A stretch of DNA of 64,000 nt from Pandoraea cepalis (GCF_902459665.1 NZ_CABPSL010000001.1:682001-746000), one strand, 5' to 3'; counted from the first letter of the stretch, positions 27,938-37,421 are shown. Translations and numbers: made by a program. The notes: generated from the sequence alone by a model not told the origin.

Positions 27938-29188
27938 TCACCAGTTGATATCGACGCAGAGCACATGCAGGCCTTGCTTGGCGGGCGTGGCGATGGAGGC
28001 GGTCACGCACAGGTGAGCCTCGTTGATCGAGAGATAGGGCGAGGTGAAGTGTACTTCGCCGGGCGCGCGCATGGCATCGATGAAATAAGGTCGCCGTGCC
28101 CAGTTCGCCCCCTCCGAATGCAGCAGCGGACGGAAACGCTTGGCGCGCTGTGACGAATGGTTGTGCGGCAGCACGTTGTCGCCGATCTGGCGTCCGGCGG
28201 CATCGAGCAGGAAGCAGCGCGCGGCATCGGGCAGCGCGAGCAGGTCGTGTGTCGCGTGTCTGAGGTCTTGCCCCTGAGCCAAGTGGGCGGCGGCCGCCTC
28301 GATGCCCGCCACATACGGCGCAAGCCGCGCATGCTCGGCCCGTTCCCGCTCGACGAGTTGCGTGCGCAGCGCCGACGACAGCGCGTCCATGCGCTCGGCC
28401 GCGACCTTCGGCTGCACGGGGTCCACATCCGGCCCCGCGAAGTACAGCCCCTGCACGAAGTCGACGTTGCACTCCAGCGCGATGAGCGCTTCGCGATCCG
28501 TCGCGAGGCCGCCCATCATCACCAGTTGTCCCGATTCGTGCAACAGCGACACGAGCCCGGGCAGTACGCGTGCCAGATGCGATTGCTCGGTCGCCTGCGC
28601 CAGAATGCCGCGATCGAGCACCACGATGTCCGGGCGCAGATCCCACACCCGGTCGATGTTCGAATGCTTGGCCCCGAAGCCGCCCAGCGCGATCAGGAAG
28701 CCCGCCTTGCGCAGGCTGCCGACGATGGCGCCGAAACGCGGGGTGTCGCCGCCCGCCTGCTCGGGCACTTCGAGCACCACGCGTTGCGGCGACAGGCCGA
28801 TGGCCTTGAGCGTGGCGATGAGTGCGTCGCCGTAGACAGTGTCCATCAGGGCGGCGGGGTGCAGGCTCAGGAAGAGCCACGCATCGCGGCCGTCGAATTC
28901 ATGGAAGTTGCCCAGATGCAGCGATTCGGCCAGTCGGCCCAGTTCGAGCATGTCGCCATGCCGCGCGGCCAGTGTAAAGACTTCGTGCGACGGGATGTGG
29001 CGACCTTGCGCGTCGTGCGCGCGCAGGGACGCGTGGTAGCCGATGGCGCGCCGGTGCGAGACCGAGAAAACCGGCTGGAAGACGCTGCAAATCGTGAAGT
29101 CGCCGTAGATGACGATGCGCCGGCCGTCTTCGGCCGCCGTCAAACGGGGCGGCAGCAAGCCGGGGGCGTCGAGATCGATCATGGTCAT
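27938..29188 (-). CDS. Degenerate EAL-domain protein with C-terminal sensor domain
   Basis: 416 residues. Residues ~30-265 have the EAL fold, but the catalytic residues are lost. The EALLR motif reads HASLR, the DDFGTG loop reads GGFGAK, and the lysine of the KxD strand is leucine (VVLDRG). Cyclic-di-GMP hydrolysis is therefore unlikely. The C-terminal ~130 residues (LLALPDAARCFLLDAAGRQI onward) resemble the PAS-like YkuI_C domain often joined to EAL. Probably a c-di-GMP or ligand-binding regulator without enzymatic activity. Convergent with the OYE gene, from which it is separated by a terminator; no functional partner adjacent. Confidence 0.75.
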   Translation of the reverse strand: MTMIDLDAPGLLPPRLTAAEDGRRIVIYGDFTICSVFQPVFSVSHRRAIGYHASLRAHDAQGRHIPSHEVFTLAARHGDMLELGRLAESLHLGNFHEFDGRDAWLFLSLHPAALMDTVYGDALIATLKAIGLSPQRVVLEVPEQAGGDTPRFGAIVGSLRKAGFLIALGGFGAKHSNIDRVWDLRPDIVVLDRGILAQATEQSHLARVLPGLVSLLHESGQLVMMGGLATDREALIALECNVDFVQGLYFAGPDVDPVQPKVAAERMDALSSALRTQLVERERAEHARLAPYVAGIEAAAAHLAQGQDLRHATHDLLALPDAARCFLLDAAGRQIGDNVLPHNHSSQRAKRFRPLLHSEGANWARRPYFIDAMRAPGEVHFTSPYLSINEAHLCVTASIATPAKQGLHVLCVDINW

Positions 29189-29380
29189 GGTAGGGACGGG
29201 CGCGGGGCAGCAGGGTTAAGTACAGGATAGATGAGCAAGAACCGTGCTCAAAGGCGCCCGGCGGCGCCGGCGCTATTGTCCCTGATTTTCCGCGATTTTT
29301 CGCCCGGGAGACGACGCATCGCACCAGCGTGCGTCGCCTTCGCACCAAACTGGGGCCTGGGCGTTAGGGCGCCTGGCATC

Positions 29381-29417
29381 GCGCCGCCGCCGGATGTCCG
29401 TCCCGGCGCGGCGGCGC
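29381..29417 (-). terminator. GC-rich hairpin after the isethionate transporter gene
   Basis: GCGCCGCCGCCGG (29381-29393) pairs with CCGGCGCGGCGGCGC (29403-29417), leaving a two-base bulge, nine bases beyond the iseU stop. No T-tract, so the terminator role is tentative. The rest of the 29189-29425 gap shows no gene. Confidence 0.35.
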
Positions 29418-29425
29418 TTGGCCCT

Positions 29426-30754
29426 TCAATGCTCGGTCACGCCGGCCCCGTGCCACACATTCTGGCGGCGCTGGCGGCTGCCGATCCACGCCGCGGACAG
29501 CGCACTGATGAGGCCGGCGCAGAGTACGTAGATGCAGATCATCCACGGCTCACCGCCATTCTTCTGCAACAGGTAGGTCGCGATGATCGGGCTCAGGCCG
29601 CTCGCGAAGATGCCCGAGAACTGGTAGACGAAGGAGATACCGGTGTAGCGGACCTTGGCGTCGAACAGTTCCGAGAAGAGGGCGGCTTCCGGTCCGTAAA
29701 TCGAGGCGTAGATCACGCCCAGCGGAATCACGATGGACAGCCAGACGAGCATCACATTGCCGCCGCTCGCCTTCATCAGCCAGAACCCTGCGAACGACGA
29801 CAGGCCGGTTGCGAGCGAGCCCCAGAAGTAGATACGCGTGCGACCGATGCGATCCGACAGCTTGCCGAAGAACGGAATGGTGAAGATCATCACGAACGCG
29901 GCGGCCATCACGCCGGTGAGCGCTTCGGTCTGCGACAGCTTGAGCGTCTGCGTCAGGTAGGAGATCGAGAACACACCGAAGACGTTGAAGAACACGCCGT
30001 CGATGAAGCGCGCGCCCATGCCGGCCAGTACATTGCCCGGGCTGCGCATGAGGACTTCGGCAATCGGCATCTTGATCTCGGTGCCGGCCTTCTTGATCTT
30101 CGTGAACTCGGGCGTCTCCATCACGTTCAGGCGAATGTACATGCCGATGGCCACCAGCCCCACCGAGAGGAAGAACGCTACGCGCCAGCCCCATGCCAGG
30201 AACTGGGCCGTGGTGAGGGTGTACGACAGCAGGGCAACCACGCCAGAGGCCAGGCACAGGCCGAGCGCGAGGCCCACCTGCGGCAGGCTGGCGTAGAAGC
30301 CGCGCTTCTCCTTGGGCGCATATTCGAATGCCATGAGCACCGCGCCGCCCCACTCGCCACCGAGCCCGATGCCTTGCAGCACCCGCAGCACGAGCAGCAA
30401 CACCGGCGCCCACAGGCCGATTTGTGCGTACGTCGGCACCAGTCCGATGAGCATCGTGGCAATGCCCATGATGGTGAGTGTCATCACGAGCATGCTCTTG
30501 CGGCCGAGCTTGTCACCGAAATGCCCGAAGATCACGCCGCCCAGTGGCCGGCTGAGAAAGCCCACGGCGAACGTGCCATAGGCGAGCATCGTCGAGACGA
30601 GCGGGTCGCTGCCGGGAAAGTACAACTTGTTGAACACGATGCCGGCGACAACGCCGTACAGGAAAAAGTCGTACCACTCGATGGTGGCGCCGATAAGGCT
30701 GGCGACGACGACACGGCGCATCTGCCGGGCGTCGGTCTGCTTCGATGCATTCAT
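29426..30754 (-). CDS. iseU: MFS metabolite:H+ symporter, probable isethionate transporter
   Basis: 442 residues with 12 membrane helices. TM1 has the MHS-family signature ATIEWYDFFLYGVVAGIVF, and the TM2-3 loop is GHFGDKLGRKSML. The ATG at 30754 is chosen; an upstream ATG adds 20 polar residues. It begins 43 bases after iseJ on the same strand, so the two form an operon. In Cupriavidus necator an MFS carrier (IseU) is encoded with the isethionate dehydrogenase IseJ and an IclR regulator IseR, exactly the trio found here. Isethionate as substrate is inferred from that context; other small acids are possible. Confidence 0.75.
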   Translation of the reverse strand: MNASKQTDARQMRRVVVASLIGATIEWYDFFLYGVVAGIVFNKLYFPGSDPLVSTMLAYGTFAVGFLSRPLGGVIFGHFGDKLGRKSMLVMTLTIMGIATMLIGLVPTYAQIGLWAPVLLLVLRVLQGIGLGGEWGGAVLMAFEYAPKEKRGFYASLPQVGLALGLCLASGVVALLSYTLTTAQFLAWGWRVAFFLSVGLVAIGMYIRLNVMETPEFTKIKKAGTEIKMPIAEVLMRSPGNVLAGMGARFIDGVFFNVFGVFSISYLTQTLKLSQTEALTGVMAAAFVMIFTIPFFGKLSDRIGRTRIYFWGSLATGLSSFAGFWLMKASGGNVMLVWLSIVIPLGVIYASIYGPEAALFSELFDAKVRYTGISFVYQFSGIFASGLSPIIATYLLQKNGGEPWMICIYVLCAGLISALSAAWIGSRQRRQNVWHGAGVTEH

Positions 30755-30797
30755 GGTTGTCTCCGAATTTTGTAATGGTTGGGGCTGACGTGACTGG

Positions 30798-32468
30798 CTA
30801 AATGACGACGGCAACGCGTGCCGCTTCTGCTGGCGGCGCCTCGCTGCCGCGAATCTCCTGCATGCCCGACGCCTGCTTCCTGTCTTCGAGAATCATGTCG
30901 GCCGCTTTCTCGGCGATCATGATGGTCGGTGCATTCGTGTTGCCCGACACCAGCTCGGGCATGATCGACGCGTCCACGACGCGCAGCGCCGCAAGGCCGT
31001 GAACGCGCAGACGGTCGTCGACGACCGACATCGGGTCGTGACCCATCCGGCAAGTGCCCGCCGGGTGATAGATCGATTGGCTGAACTGGCGCGCGGCCTG
31101 AAGCAACTCGTCGTCGCTCTGATATTGCGCGCCCGGAATGAACTCGCTGATGATGTGCGGTGCGAGCGACGGGGCGGCGGCAATGCGGCGCGCCACCTTG
31201 ATGCCGTCGATCACGACGCGATGGTCGCGCTCATCCGACAAATAGTTGGCGTGGATCGCCGGGTATTGCAGCGGATCGTTTGACCGGATCTCGACACTGC
31301 CCCGGCTGAACGGGCGCAATTGGCACACCGACGAAGTGAACGCCGAGAACCGGTGCGCACCCTTGCCCGGCTTGTCGGCCGAGAGCGGCTGCATGTGGAA
31401 CTGGATGTCGGGACGCGTGAGCTCCGGGCGCGAGCGCGTGAAGATCGTCACCTGACTGGCGGCGAGCGTGAGCGGCCCCGTGCGGAACAACGCGTATTGC
31501 AGACCGATGAGCGCCTTGCGCAGCGGGTTGTTGACCTCGTCGTTGAGGGTGCGCTCGCGGGTCTTGAAAACCAGGCGCACTTGCAGGTGGTCTTGCAGGT
31601 TCCGCCCGACACCCGGCAACGCATGCCGTAGCGCGACACCGGCCTTCGCCAGCACCGTTGTCGGACCGATCCCCGAGTTTTGCAGCAACTGCGGCGACCC
31701 GATCGCCCCGGCCGCGAGAATGACCTCGACGCGCGCGCGTGCCTTCTTGCGCTCGCCGTTCTGCAGATACTCGACACCTACCGCACGCTTGCCTTCGAAC
31801 AGCACGCGGCAGGTCTGCGCACGCGTCTCCACCACCAGGTTGCGACGCTCGCGCGCCGGCTTCAGAAAGCCCTTCGCCGTACTCCAGCGAAAGCCCCGGA
31901 ACGCCGTCTGCTGGAAGTAACCGACGCCTTCCTGCGTCGCGCCGTTGTAATCGGCGTTGAATGGGATGCCGGTGTCGTTCGCGGCGGCGATGAAGTGTTC
32001 CGCGATCGGGCGGCGCAGGCGCAGATCGGACACCTTCAGCGGGCCGCCCACGCCGTGATACTCGTTGGCACCGTGCTCCTGATCTTCGGATTTGCGGAAG
32101 TACGGCAGCACGTCGGCATAGCGCCAGCCGCGATTGCCCAGTGCCGCCCAGTGATCGTAGTCTTCGCGCTGTCCGCGCACGTAGAGCAGCCCGTTGAGCG
32201 AACTGGAGCCCCCCAGCACCTTGCCGCGCGGCCAGTCGATCTGACGATTGGCCACGTTGGCGTCGGCCTCGGTGCGATAGCACCAGTCGAGTTCGGGGTC
32301 GTGCATCGTCTTGAAATATCCAACCGGGATGTGAATCCACGGATTGCTATCGGGGCCGCCGGCCTCGAGCAGCAGCACCCGGTTTGCCGGGTCCGCGCTC
32401 AGGCGATTGGCGAGCACGCACCCGGCGGAGCCCGCACCGACGATCAGATAGTCGACCTCATGTTCCAT
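30798..32468 (-). CDS. iseJ: GMC-family flavoprotein dehydrogenase, probable isethionate dehydrogenase
   Basis: 556 residues of the glucose-methanol-choline family. It has the FAD motif VDYLIVGAGSAGCVLANRLS at the N-terminus, GKVLGGSSSLNGLLYVRGQR, and the catalytic His in IYHPAGTCRMG with Asn in SGNTNAPTIMIAEKAAD. There is no signal peptide. IseJ of Cupriavidus, a cytochrome-c-linked choline-dehydrogenase homologue, oxidises isethionate to sulfoacetaldehyde. The gene is co-transcribed with an MFS carrier, divergent from an IclR regulator, and 7 kb from xsc, which consumes sulfoacetaldehyde. Start 32468 has an AGGAGA ribosome site. Choline or another alcohol is the fallback substrate. Confidence 0.78.
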   Translation of the reverse strand: MEHEVDYLIVGAGSAGCVLANRLSADPANRVLLLEAGGPDSNPWIHIPVGYFKTMHDPELDWCYRTEADANVANRQIDWPRGKVLGGSSSLNGLLYVRGQREDYDHWAALGNRGWRYADVLPYFRKSEDQEHGANEYHGVGGPLKVSDLRLRRPIAEHFIAAANDTGIPFNADYNGATQEGVGYFQQTAFRGFRWSTAKGFLKPARERRNLVVETRAQTCRVLFEGKRAVGVEYLQNGERKKARARVEVILAAGAIGSPQLLQNSGIGPTTVLAKAGVALRHALPGVGRNLQDHLQVRLVFKTRERTLNDEVNNPLRKALIGLQYALFRTGPLTLAASQVTIFTRSRPELTRPDIQFHMQPLSADKPGKGAHRFSAFTSSVCQLRPFSRGSVEIRSNDPLQYPAIHANYLSDERDHRVVIDGIKVARRIAAAPSLAPHIISEFIPGAQYQSDDELLQAARQFSQSIYHPAGTCRMGHDPMSVVDDRLRVHGLAALRVVDASIMPELVSGNTNAPTIMIAEKAADMILEDRKQASGMQEIRGSEAPPAEAARVAVVI

Positions 32469-32507
32469 ACCACTTGTCTCCTGCCTCGCATCTGCTTCGA
32501 ATTGGGT

Positions 32508-32522
32508 GAAACGATTTGTTTC
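32508..32522. promoter_or_regulatory. IclR-type operator upstream of iseJ
   Basis: GAAACGATTTGTTTC has perfect outer arms (GAAAC/GTTTC) around GATTT. It is the same class of 15-bp site as those upstream of cobS/iclR (34624-34638) and xsc (41185-41199). It lies 40 bases upstream of the iseJ start. Confidence 0.6.
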
Positions 32523-32761
32523 GGATTGTTTCGATCCAATGTCGGCGAGCCGTACGTAAATGCCAAGCAAAAAACCGCGTGCGGCGGAGAACTGAAACGG
32601 ATTTCGCGCTTGGCGTCTCAGAACGAGACGATTGCTGCAGCGCATCTGCGGGGTTTTACTAGGGGTTGGCGCGCGGACTCGATGCGTCGATCGACTGGGG
32701 TACCGCGAGGTTTGTCAGACAGCCCCGGGGTTATCCCGAAGCGGATGATCGTCAAATAATT

Positions 32762-32776
32762 GGTATATTTTGTTTC
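32762..32776. promoter_or_regulatory. IclR-type operator overlapping a -10 upstream of iseR
   Basis: GGTATATTTTGTTTC resembles the other sulfonate-locus sites and closely matches GGTACGTTTTGTATT upstream of xsc. It covers a TATATT element 41 bases before the iseR start, consistent with autoregulation. The 32469-32809 interval holds this site and the iseJ-proximal one; no other gene is supported there. Confidence 0.5.
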
Positions 32777-32809
32777 TTTTATTGTGTTGGTGGCGAGCAA
32801 GGAGGCGCA

Positions 32810-33682
32810 ATGCGCGAGACGGTCACGCTGGAGGAGGGGGAGTTGCGCGCGAGCGACGAGGCGCGGAATCTGCGTGCGCTGGCCGTCATTGAACGATTGG
32901 CGATGGCCGGACAGCCCTACACGTTGTCGCAGCTCGCCACGCGTCTGTCGATTCCGAAGGCCACCCTCATGCGCCTGATCGAGGCGCTGGAGGTCTGCGG
33001 CTATGTCTCGCACGTGCCCGATTCGCGCGGATCGGAGCGAGGTCTGTCGTTGGGGCCGCGCGCGGCGCGACTGGCGCTGGTCACGCTGGCGAACAACAAC
33101 TTCACACGTGCGGCACGCTCGTTGCTGCGCGCGTTGGTCGATCGGGTCGGCGAGACCGTCAACCTGACAGCGCTCGACGGCGACGAGATTCTTTACATCG
33201 AACGGGTGGAGACGAACGAGCCGTTGCGCATGCAGATGCATCCGGGCATGCGTGTGCCACTGCATTGCACGGCGAGCGGCAAGCTGTTCCTGTCTCAGAT
33301 GCCGGTGGCGGAACGGCGCGCCGTACTCTCGCGCCTGTCGCTCAAACGCATGACGCCGCGCACCATCACCGACGTGAGCCTGTTGGAGGCCGAGCTGGAC
33401 CGGCTGGCCGCGCGCGGCATCGGCATCGATAACGAGGAATTCGTGCGCGGCATGGTGGCGGTGGGCGTGCCGGTGCGCGCGCTCGATGACGGCCACGTAC
33501 GCGCGGTGCTCGCCGTGCATGGGCCGACGGCGAGAGTGACGCTGGAACAACTGCTGGCGCTGGTGCCCACGCTGCGCGAGACCGCGACGGCGCTCGCACC
33601 GCTGCTCGACTGGCAGCGGGCCGGCAAGGCGGAAGCGTTGGCGAAGCTGGCCGACGCCCGGGAGCCGCGCAGAGCGGTCTGA
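32810..33682 (+). CDS. iseR: IclR-family regulator, probable isethionate regulator
   Basis: 290 residues: winged helix (LSQLATRLSIPKATLMRLIE, ALEVCGYV) and IclR effector domain (VPLHCTASGKLFLSQMPVAE, RGIGIDNEEFVRGMVAVGVP). AGGAGG lies six bases before the ATG at 32810. Divergent from iseJ-iseU, matching the iseR position in Cupriavidus. It is convergent, with a four-base gap, with a second IclR gene. Both stop codons lie inside the perfect inverted repeat TCTGACGTGTCAGA (33678-33691). Probably senses isethionate or sulfoacetaldehyde. Confidence 0.8.
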   Translation: MRETVTLEEGELRASDEARNLRALAVIERLAMAGQPYTLSQLATRLSIPKATLMRLIEALEVCGYVSHVPDSRGSERGLSLGPRAARLALVTLANNNFTRAARSLLRALVDRVGETVNLTALDGDEILYIERVETNEPLRMQMHPGMRVPLHCTASGKLFLSQMPVAERRAVLSRLSLKRMTPRTITDVSLLEAELDRLAARGIGIDNEEFVRGMVAVGVPVRALDDGHVRAVLAVHGPTARVTLEQLLALVPTLRETATALAPLLDWQRAGKAEALAKLADAREPRRAV

Positions 33683-33686
33683 CGTG

Positions 33687-34475
33687 TCAGAACGTCTTGG
33701 CGAGTTCCTTCGCGGCTTCCTGCAGGCGCGGCACGAACTCCATGGCCTTGGACAGCGACGTGCGCGAGACCGGGGCATGCACGGCCACGGCGGCAATGCA
33801 CGTGCCGTCGTCCTTGAGCACGGGCGCGGCCACACAGGCGATGCCCAGCACGAACTCTTCGTTGTCGACGGCAATGCCCTTGTGCGCAATGCGGTCGAGT
33901 TCGCTTTCCAGCAGTTCGGGGTCAGTGAGCGTGTTCGGCGTGAAGCGTTGGAGCTTCATGGCGCGCAGGAGGGCGGCGCGTTGCTCGCGCGGCAGCATGG
34001 CCAGCATCAGCTTGCCGCTCGCACTGCTGTGCGCGGGTACGTGCGACCCCGGTTTGAGATCGAGACGCAGCGGCCACGGCGCTTCCATGCGGTCGAGATA
34101 GAGCACTTCGGTCTCGTGCAGCATCGTGAGGTTGCACGTCTCGCCCAGATCGGCCACGAGACGGCCAAGAATCGCATGGCGCATGCGTCGCGCACCCGCC
34201 TGCATCATCACGCCCAGGCTCAGTTGCGCGAGGCGCGGGCCAATCACGTAGGCGTTCTTCTGCCCCGGCTCGCGAATCACCAGGCCACCCGCTTCGAGTG
34301 AGCCGAGCATGCGGTGCAGCGAAGCTTTCGGCATCTGGATGTCGTGCGCCATGTCGGCGAGCGAGACCGGTGCGTCGGCCGCGACGAGATATTCGAGCAA
34401 CGCAAACGCCCGCAGGGTCGGGGTATCCGCCTTGTTGTCTGCAGGAGAGTCGAGCTGAAGTGCTGCGTCGTTCAT
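33687..34475 (-). CDS. IclR-family regulator of the cobST/xsc regulon (proposed)
   Basis: 262 residues from ATG 34475. Winged helix (VSLADMAHDIQMPKASLHRM, LGSLEAGGLVIRE) and effector domain (VPAHSSASGKLMLAMLPREQ, KGIAVDNEEFVLGIACVAAP). The promoter predicted at 34576-34604 would start transcription near 34570, which rules out an ATG at 34592; ATG 34544 remains possible. Its promoter region is shared back-to-back with cobS and is strikingly similar to the xsc promoter, so this protein is the best candidate for controlling xsc, cobST and itself. Paralogue of the adjacent iseR. Confidence 0.82.
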   Translation of the reverse strand: MNDAALQLDSPADNKADTPTLRAFALLEYLVAADAPVSLADMAHDIQMPKASLHRMLGSLEAGGLVIREPGQKNAYVIGPRLAQLSLGVMMQAGARRMRHAILGRLVADLGETCNLTMLHETEVLYLDRMEAPWPLRLDLKPGSHVPAHSSASGKLMLAMLPREQRAALLRAMKLQRFTPNTLTDPELLESELDRIAHKGIAVDNEEFVLGIACVAAPVLKDDGTCIAAVAVHAPVSRTSLSKAMEFVPRLQEAAKELAKTF

Positions 34476-34575
34476 ATGCGCCGTTCCGGAAAATGGATCA
34501 GCGGTATTGTACCCAAACGGGCCATCGAACGGATTGAACGGCATGGGCTGGGTTCCGATGCGTTTCGGTTGGTTC

Positions 34576-34619
34576 AAATGTAGATGAGCCATCAGGCGTC
34601 GTCAATCAGTATTTTTATT
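34576..34619 (-). promoter_or_regulatory. Promoter of the second IclR gene, homologous to the xsc promoter
   Basis: On the minus strand TTGACG (34604-34599) is followed after 17 bases by TACATT (34581-34576). The 19 bases GTCAATCAGTATTTTTATT (plus-strand reading, 34601-34619) cover the end of the -35 and an A/T-rich upstream element, and recur exactly at 41244-41262 in front of xsc. Confidence 0.7.
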
Positions 34620-34623
34620 TTTC

Positions 34624-34638
34624 GGAACGAATTGTTTC
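34624..34638. promoter_or_regulatory. IclR-type operator shared by divergent iclR and cobS promoters
   Basis: GGAACGAATTGTTTC is a near-palindrome (GRAAC-N5-GTTYC). It is flanked by A/T arms (TTTTT..AAAAA) that extend the symmetry. It overlaps the -35 of the cobS promoter and lies about 27 bases upstream of the centre of the iclR -35, so one bound regulator could control both genes. Confidence 0.65.
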
Positions 34639-34660
34639 TAAAAATGGTTAACGTTATGAT
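34632..34660 (+). promoter_or_regulatory. Putative cobS promoter
   Basis: TTGTTT (34632-34637) and TATGAT (34655-34660) are 17 bases apart. The -35 lies inside the IclR-type operator. A start near 34667 would leave a leader of about 30 bases containing the CAGGAGAGG ribosome site. Confidence 0.55.
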
Positions 34661-34695
34661 GCACCGAATTGGCTTTGGAACAGGAGAGGGACGTA

Positions 34696-35682
34696 ATGGA
34701 GACCGCAACCCAACAACCGGATCGTCTGATCGATGCCCGCAGCGTATTCGGCATCGATACGGATCTGCAGGTGCCGGCGTTCGGCGAGCGCGATGACCAT
34801 GTTCCCGAGATCGACACGGCTTACCGCTTCAACCCCGACGTCACGCTGGCGATTCTGGCCGGCTTCATGCGCAACCGGCGCGTGATGGTGCAGGGCATGC
34901 ATGGCACCGGTAAATCCACGCACATCGAGCAGGTGGCGGCGCGGCTGAACTGGCCGTGCGTGCGAGTGAATCTCGACGGGCACATCAGCCGTCTCGACCT
35001 GGTGGGCAAGGACGCCATCGTTGTGCGCGACGGCCATCAGGTCACGGAGTTTCAGGAAGGCATCGTGCCGTGGGCGCTGCAACGCCCGGTCGCGTTGATC
35101 TTCGACGAATACGACGCCGGGCGTCCCGACGTGATGTTCGTGATTCAGCGCATTCTGGAGCGCGACGGCAAGTTCACGTTGCTCGACCAGAATCGCGTGA
35201 TCCATCCGCACCCAGGTTTTCGCATGTTTGCCACGACGAACACCGTCGGCCTCGGCAACCTCAACGGCCTTTACCACGGTACACAGGTGCTCAATCACGC
35301 CCAGATCGACCGTTGGAATGTCGTGGCGACGCTCAACTATCTGTCGCGCGAGGACGAAGCGGGCATCGTGCTGGCGCGCGTGCCGGAACTGGACAACGGC
35401 GACGGGCGCACGCTCATCGACTCGATGGTGAGCGTGGCGGAACTCACGCGCAAGGGCTTCGCGACGGGCGATCTGTCCACGCTCATGTCGCCCCGCACGG
35501 TGATCAACTGGGCGGAGAACGTTGGAATCTTCCGCGACGCCGGGCTGGCCTTTCAGCTCACGTTCCTGAACAAGTGCGACGAGGCCGAGCGCGCCGTGGT
35601 GGCCGAGTATTATCAGCGCGCCTTCGGTTGCGAGTTGCCCACGAACGACGGCGGCCGGTCGCTGCTGGCCGATGCGTCATGA
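34696..35682 (+). CDS. CobS-like AAA+ ATPase (MoxR/cobaltochelatase type), orphan
   Basis: 328 residues, very close in pattern to CobS of aerobic cobalamin synthesis. [20 protein letters not shown] at the N-terminus, Walker A in [20 protein letters not shown], Walker B in [19 protein letters not shown], sensor 1 in [20 protein letters not shown]. CobS and CobT form the ATP-driven part of the cobalt chelatase with CobN. No cobN or other cobalamin gene is visible here. The gene lies between isethionate and taurine genes, overlaps the VWA gene by four bases, and has a promoter like that of xsc. It may be a sulfonate-induced metal insertion or activation machine; this is inference. Confidence 0.85.
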   Translation: METATQQPDRLIDARSVFGIDTDLQVPAFGERDDHVPEIDTAYRFNPDVTLAILAGFMRNRRVMVQGMHGTGKSTHIEQVAARLNWPCVRVNLDGHISRLDLVGKDAIVVRDGHQVTEFQEGIVPWALQRPVALIFDEYDAGRPDVMFVIQRILERDGKFTLLDQNRVIHPHPGFRMFATTNTVGLGNLNGLYHGTQVLNHAQIDRWNVVATLNYLSREDEAGIVLARVPELDNGDGRTLIDSMVSVAELTRKGFATGDLSTLMSPRTVINWAENVGIFRDAGLAFQLTFLNKCDEAERAVVAEYYQRAFGCELPTNDGGRSLLADAS

Positions 35683-37421
35683 CGATATCCGAGCGCGAGG
35701 CGGCACGTCGCGCCGCGCGTGGCGAGGCACTGTGCGCCGCGACGGTGCGCGCACTGACCGGCGACGCCGCGCTGCATTACAGCGGCGCGCGCCTGTGCCG
35801 GAACATGCGGCCGTTGCCGTTGCATGCCCCCCATCTGCAAACGCTGCCGGCACCCGCGGATCCGCTGGCGACGCTGCGCGGTGCAGCCGACGGCGCGGCG
35901 CTGCGGTTGCGGCACAGCGATGCGGCGTTGCATCGCCGCCTGCAACCGGACGCACCGCTCGAGCGGCTGCTCTTCGAGCTGATGGAGCAGTTGCGCTGCG
36001 AGACGTTCATCCCGGCGGGCATGCCCGGCGTGGCGCAGAATCTGCGCGATCGCTTCGAGGCTTGGTCGCGCGCGATGCACACCGCTGGCGTGGCCGACAG
36101 TCATGTCGGGCTGCTGCTTTATACCGTCGCCCAGATGGGCTGGTCGCGGCTCACCGGCTATCCGGTCATCGAGGACACGGAAGGTCTCATCGAAGCCACG
36201 CGAATGGCCATCGCTCCACAGATCGGCGGCGCCCTCGCGGGCATGCGCCGAACGTGTGCCGATCAGGCCGCCTTCGCCGCGTACGCGCGCGCGCTGGCCG
36301 CCGATATCGCGGGCCTGATTCGTGCCGCCGGCGCTGACCAGACCGAGGGCGATGCCAAGGACGACGAGGACGAAAAAGGTGTGCGCAACGCGTTCTCGCT
36401 GTTTCTCGATATCGACGATCAGGAGGACGACGGCATCACGCTCGCGCATTCGGGCGATAGCCGCGTGCTCAAGGCGTCGGCGCAGGGCTACTGCGTGTTC
36501 ACCCAGCGTTACGACCGTGAGCTGTATGCCGGTACGCTCGTGCGCCGGGCGCTGCTGACGGAATTTCGCGAACGGCTCGACGAGCGCATCGTCGCGCAGG
36601 CGATCAACGTGCCGAGGCTTGCGCGCGCGCTCAAGGCGGCGCTGGCGGTGCCGCAGCGCGACGGCTGGTCGTTCGGCGAAGAGCACGGGCGTATCGACGG
36701 ACGGAGGCTCGCTCAACTGGTCAGCTCGCCTGCCGAGCGGAGGCTGTTCCGGCTCGAAAAGCATACGTTGATTGCCGAGTCGATGGTGAGCTTGCTGATC
36801 GACTGCTCCGGGTCGATGAAAGCCCAGATCGAAGCGGTTGCGATGATTGTCGACGTCCTGTCGCGGGCGCTCGATGCGGCGGGCGTTACCAACGAAATCC
36901 TCGGTTTCACCACCGGCGCATGGAACGGCGGACGCGCGCGCACCGACTGGCTCGCGCGCGGCAAGCCCAAGTTCCCGGGGCGTTTGAACGAAGTCTCGCA
37001 TCTGATCTTCAAGGACGCCGTGACGAGTTGGCGCCGTGCCCGGTCCGACATCGCGTCGCTGTTCAAGGCCGATCTGTTCCGCGAGGGCGTCGATGGCGAG
37101 GCCGTCGAGTGGGCGTGCGAGCGGTTGCGCTCGCGCAGCGTCAACCGACGCCTGCTGATCGTGATTTCCGACGGCAGTCCGATGGACGCCGCCACCAACC
37201 AGGCCAACGACGACCACTATCTCGACCATCACCTGCGCGAAGTCGTGGCGCAACAGCAGGCGCTCGGCGATGTGGAAGTGCTGGGGCTCGGCGTGGGTCT
37301 CGATCTCAGCCCGTATTACCGGAACTCGCTGGCGCTGGACCTGACGTCGCCGCCCGACATGACGATGCTCTCGCGACTCGTCGACTGGATCGGCACTGGT
37401 GGTCGTCGCGCACACAGTTAA
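35679..37421 (+). CDS. CobT-like VWA-domain protein, partner of the CobS-like ATPase
   Basis: 580 residues. An N-terminal helical region (~1-300) is followed by a short acidic linker near residue 225 ([12 protein letters not shown]). A C-terminal von Willebrand A domain carries the MIDAS motif [20 protein letters not shown] near residue 370 and [20 protein letters not shown]. Same order as CobT (~630 residues), but the acidic linker is much shorter. The start overlaps the stop of the CobS-like gene (ATGA), so the two are co-translated. AAA+/VWA pairs of this type insert metals or remodel enzymes (CobST, NorQD, CbbQO). Convergent with the sulfite exporter gene, 21 bases away. Target unknown. 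Confidence 0.82.
   Translation: MTISEREAARRAARGEALCAATVRALTGDAALHYSGARLCRNMRPLPLHAPHLQTLPAPADPLATLRGAADGAALRLRHSDAALHRRLQPDAPLERLLFELMEQLRCETFIPAGMPGVAQNLRDRFEAWSRAMHTAGVADSHVGLLLYTVAQMGWSRLTGYPVIEDTEGLIEATRMAIAPQIGGALAGMRRTCADQAAFAAYARALAADIAGLIRAAGADQTEGDAKDDEDEKGVRNAFSLFLDIDDQEDDGITLAHSGDSRVLKASAQGYCVFTQRYDRELYAGTLVRRALLTEFRERLDERIVAQAINVPRLARALKAALAVPQRDGWSFGEEHGRIDGRRLAQLVSSPAERRLFRLEKHTLIAESMVSLLIDCSGSMKAQIEAVAMIVDVLSRALDAAGVTNEILGFTTGAWNGGRARTDWLARGKPKFPGRLNEVSHLIFKDAVTSWRRARSDIASLFKADLFREGVDGEAVEWACERLRSRSVNRRLLIVISDGSPMDAATNQANDDHYLDHHLREVVAQQQALGDVEVLGLGVGLDLSPYYRNSLALDLTSPPDMTMLSRLVDWIGTGGRRAHS

Noticed and set aside
33678-33691. TCTGACGTGTCAGA inverted repeat over two convergent stop codons
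   Set aside because: Six-base arms formed mainly by the two TGA codons; too short for a terminator and probably incidental.
34570-34696. Cobalamin riboswitch upstream of the cobS-like gene
   Set aside because: The leader is only about 30 bases from the predicted start site and shows no riboswitch-like structure.
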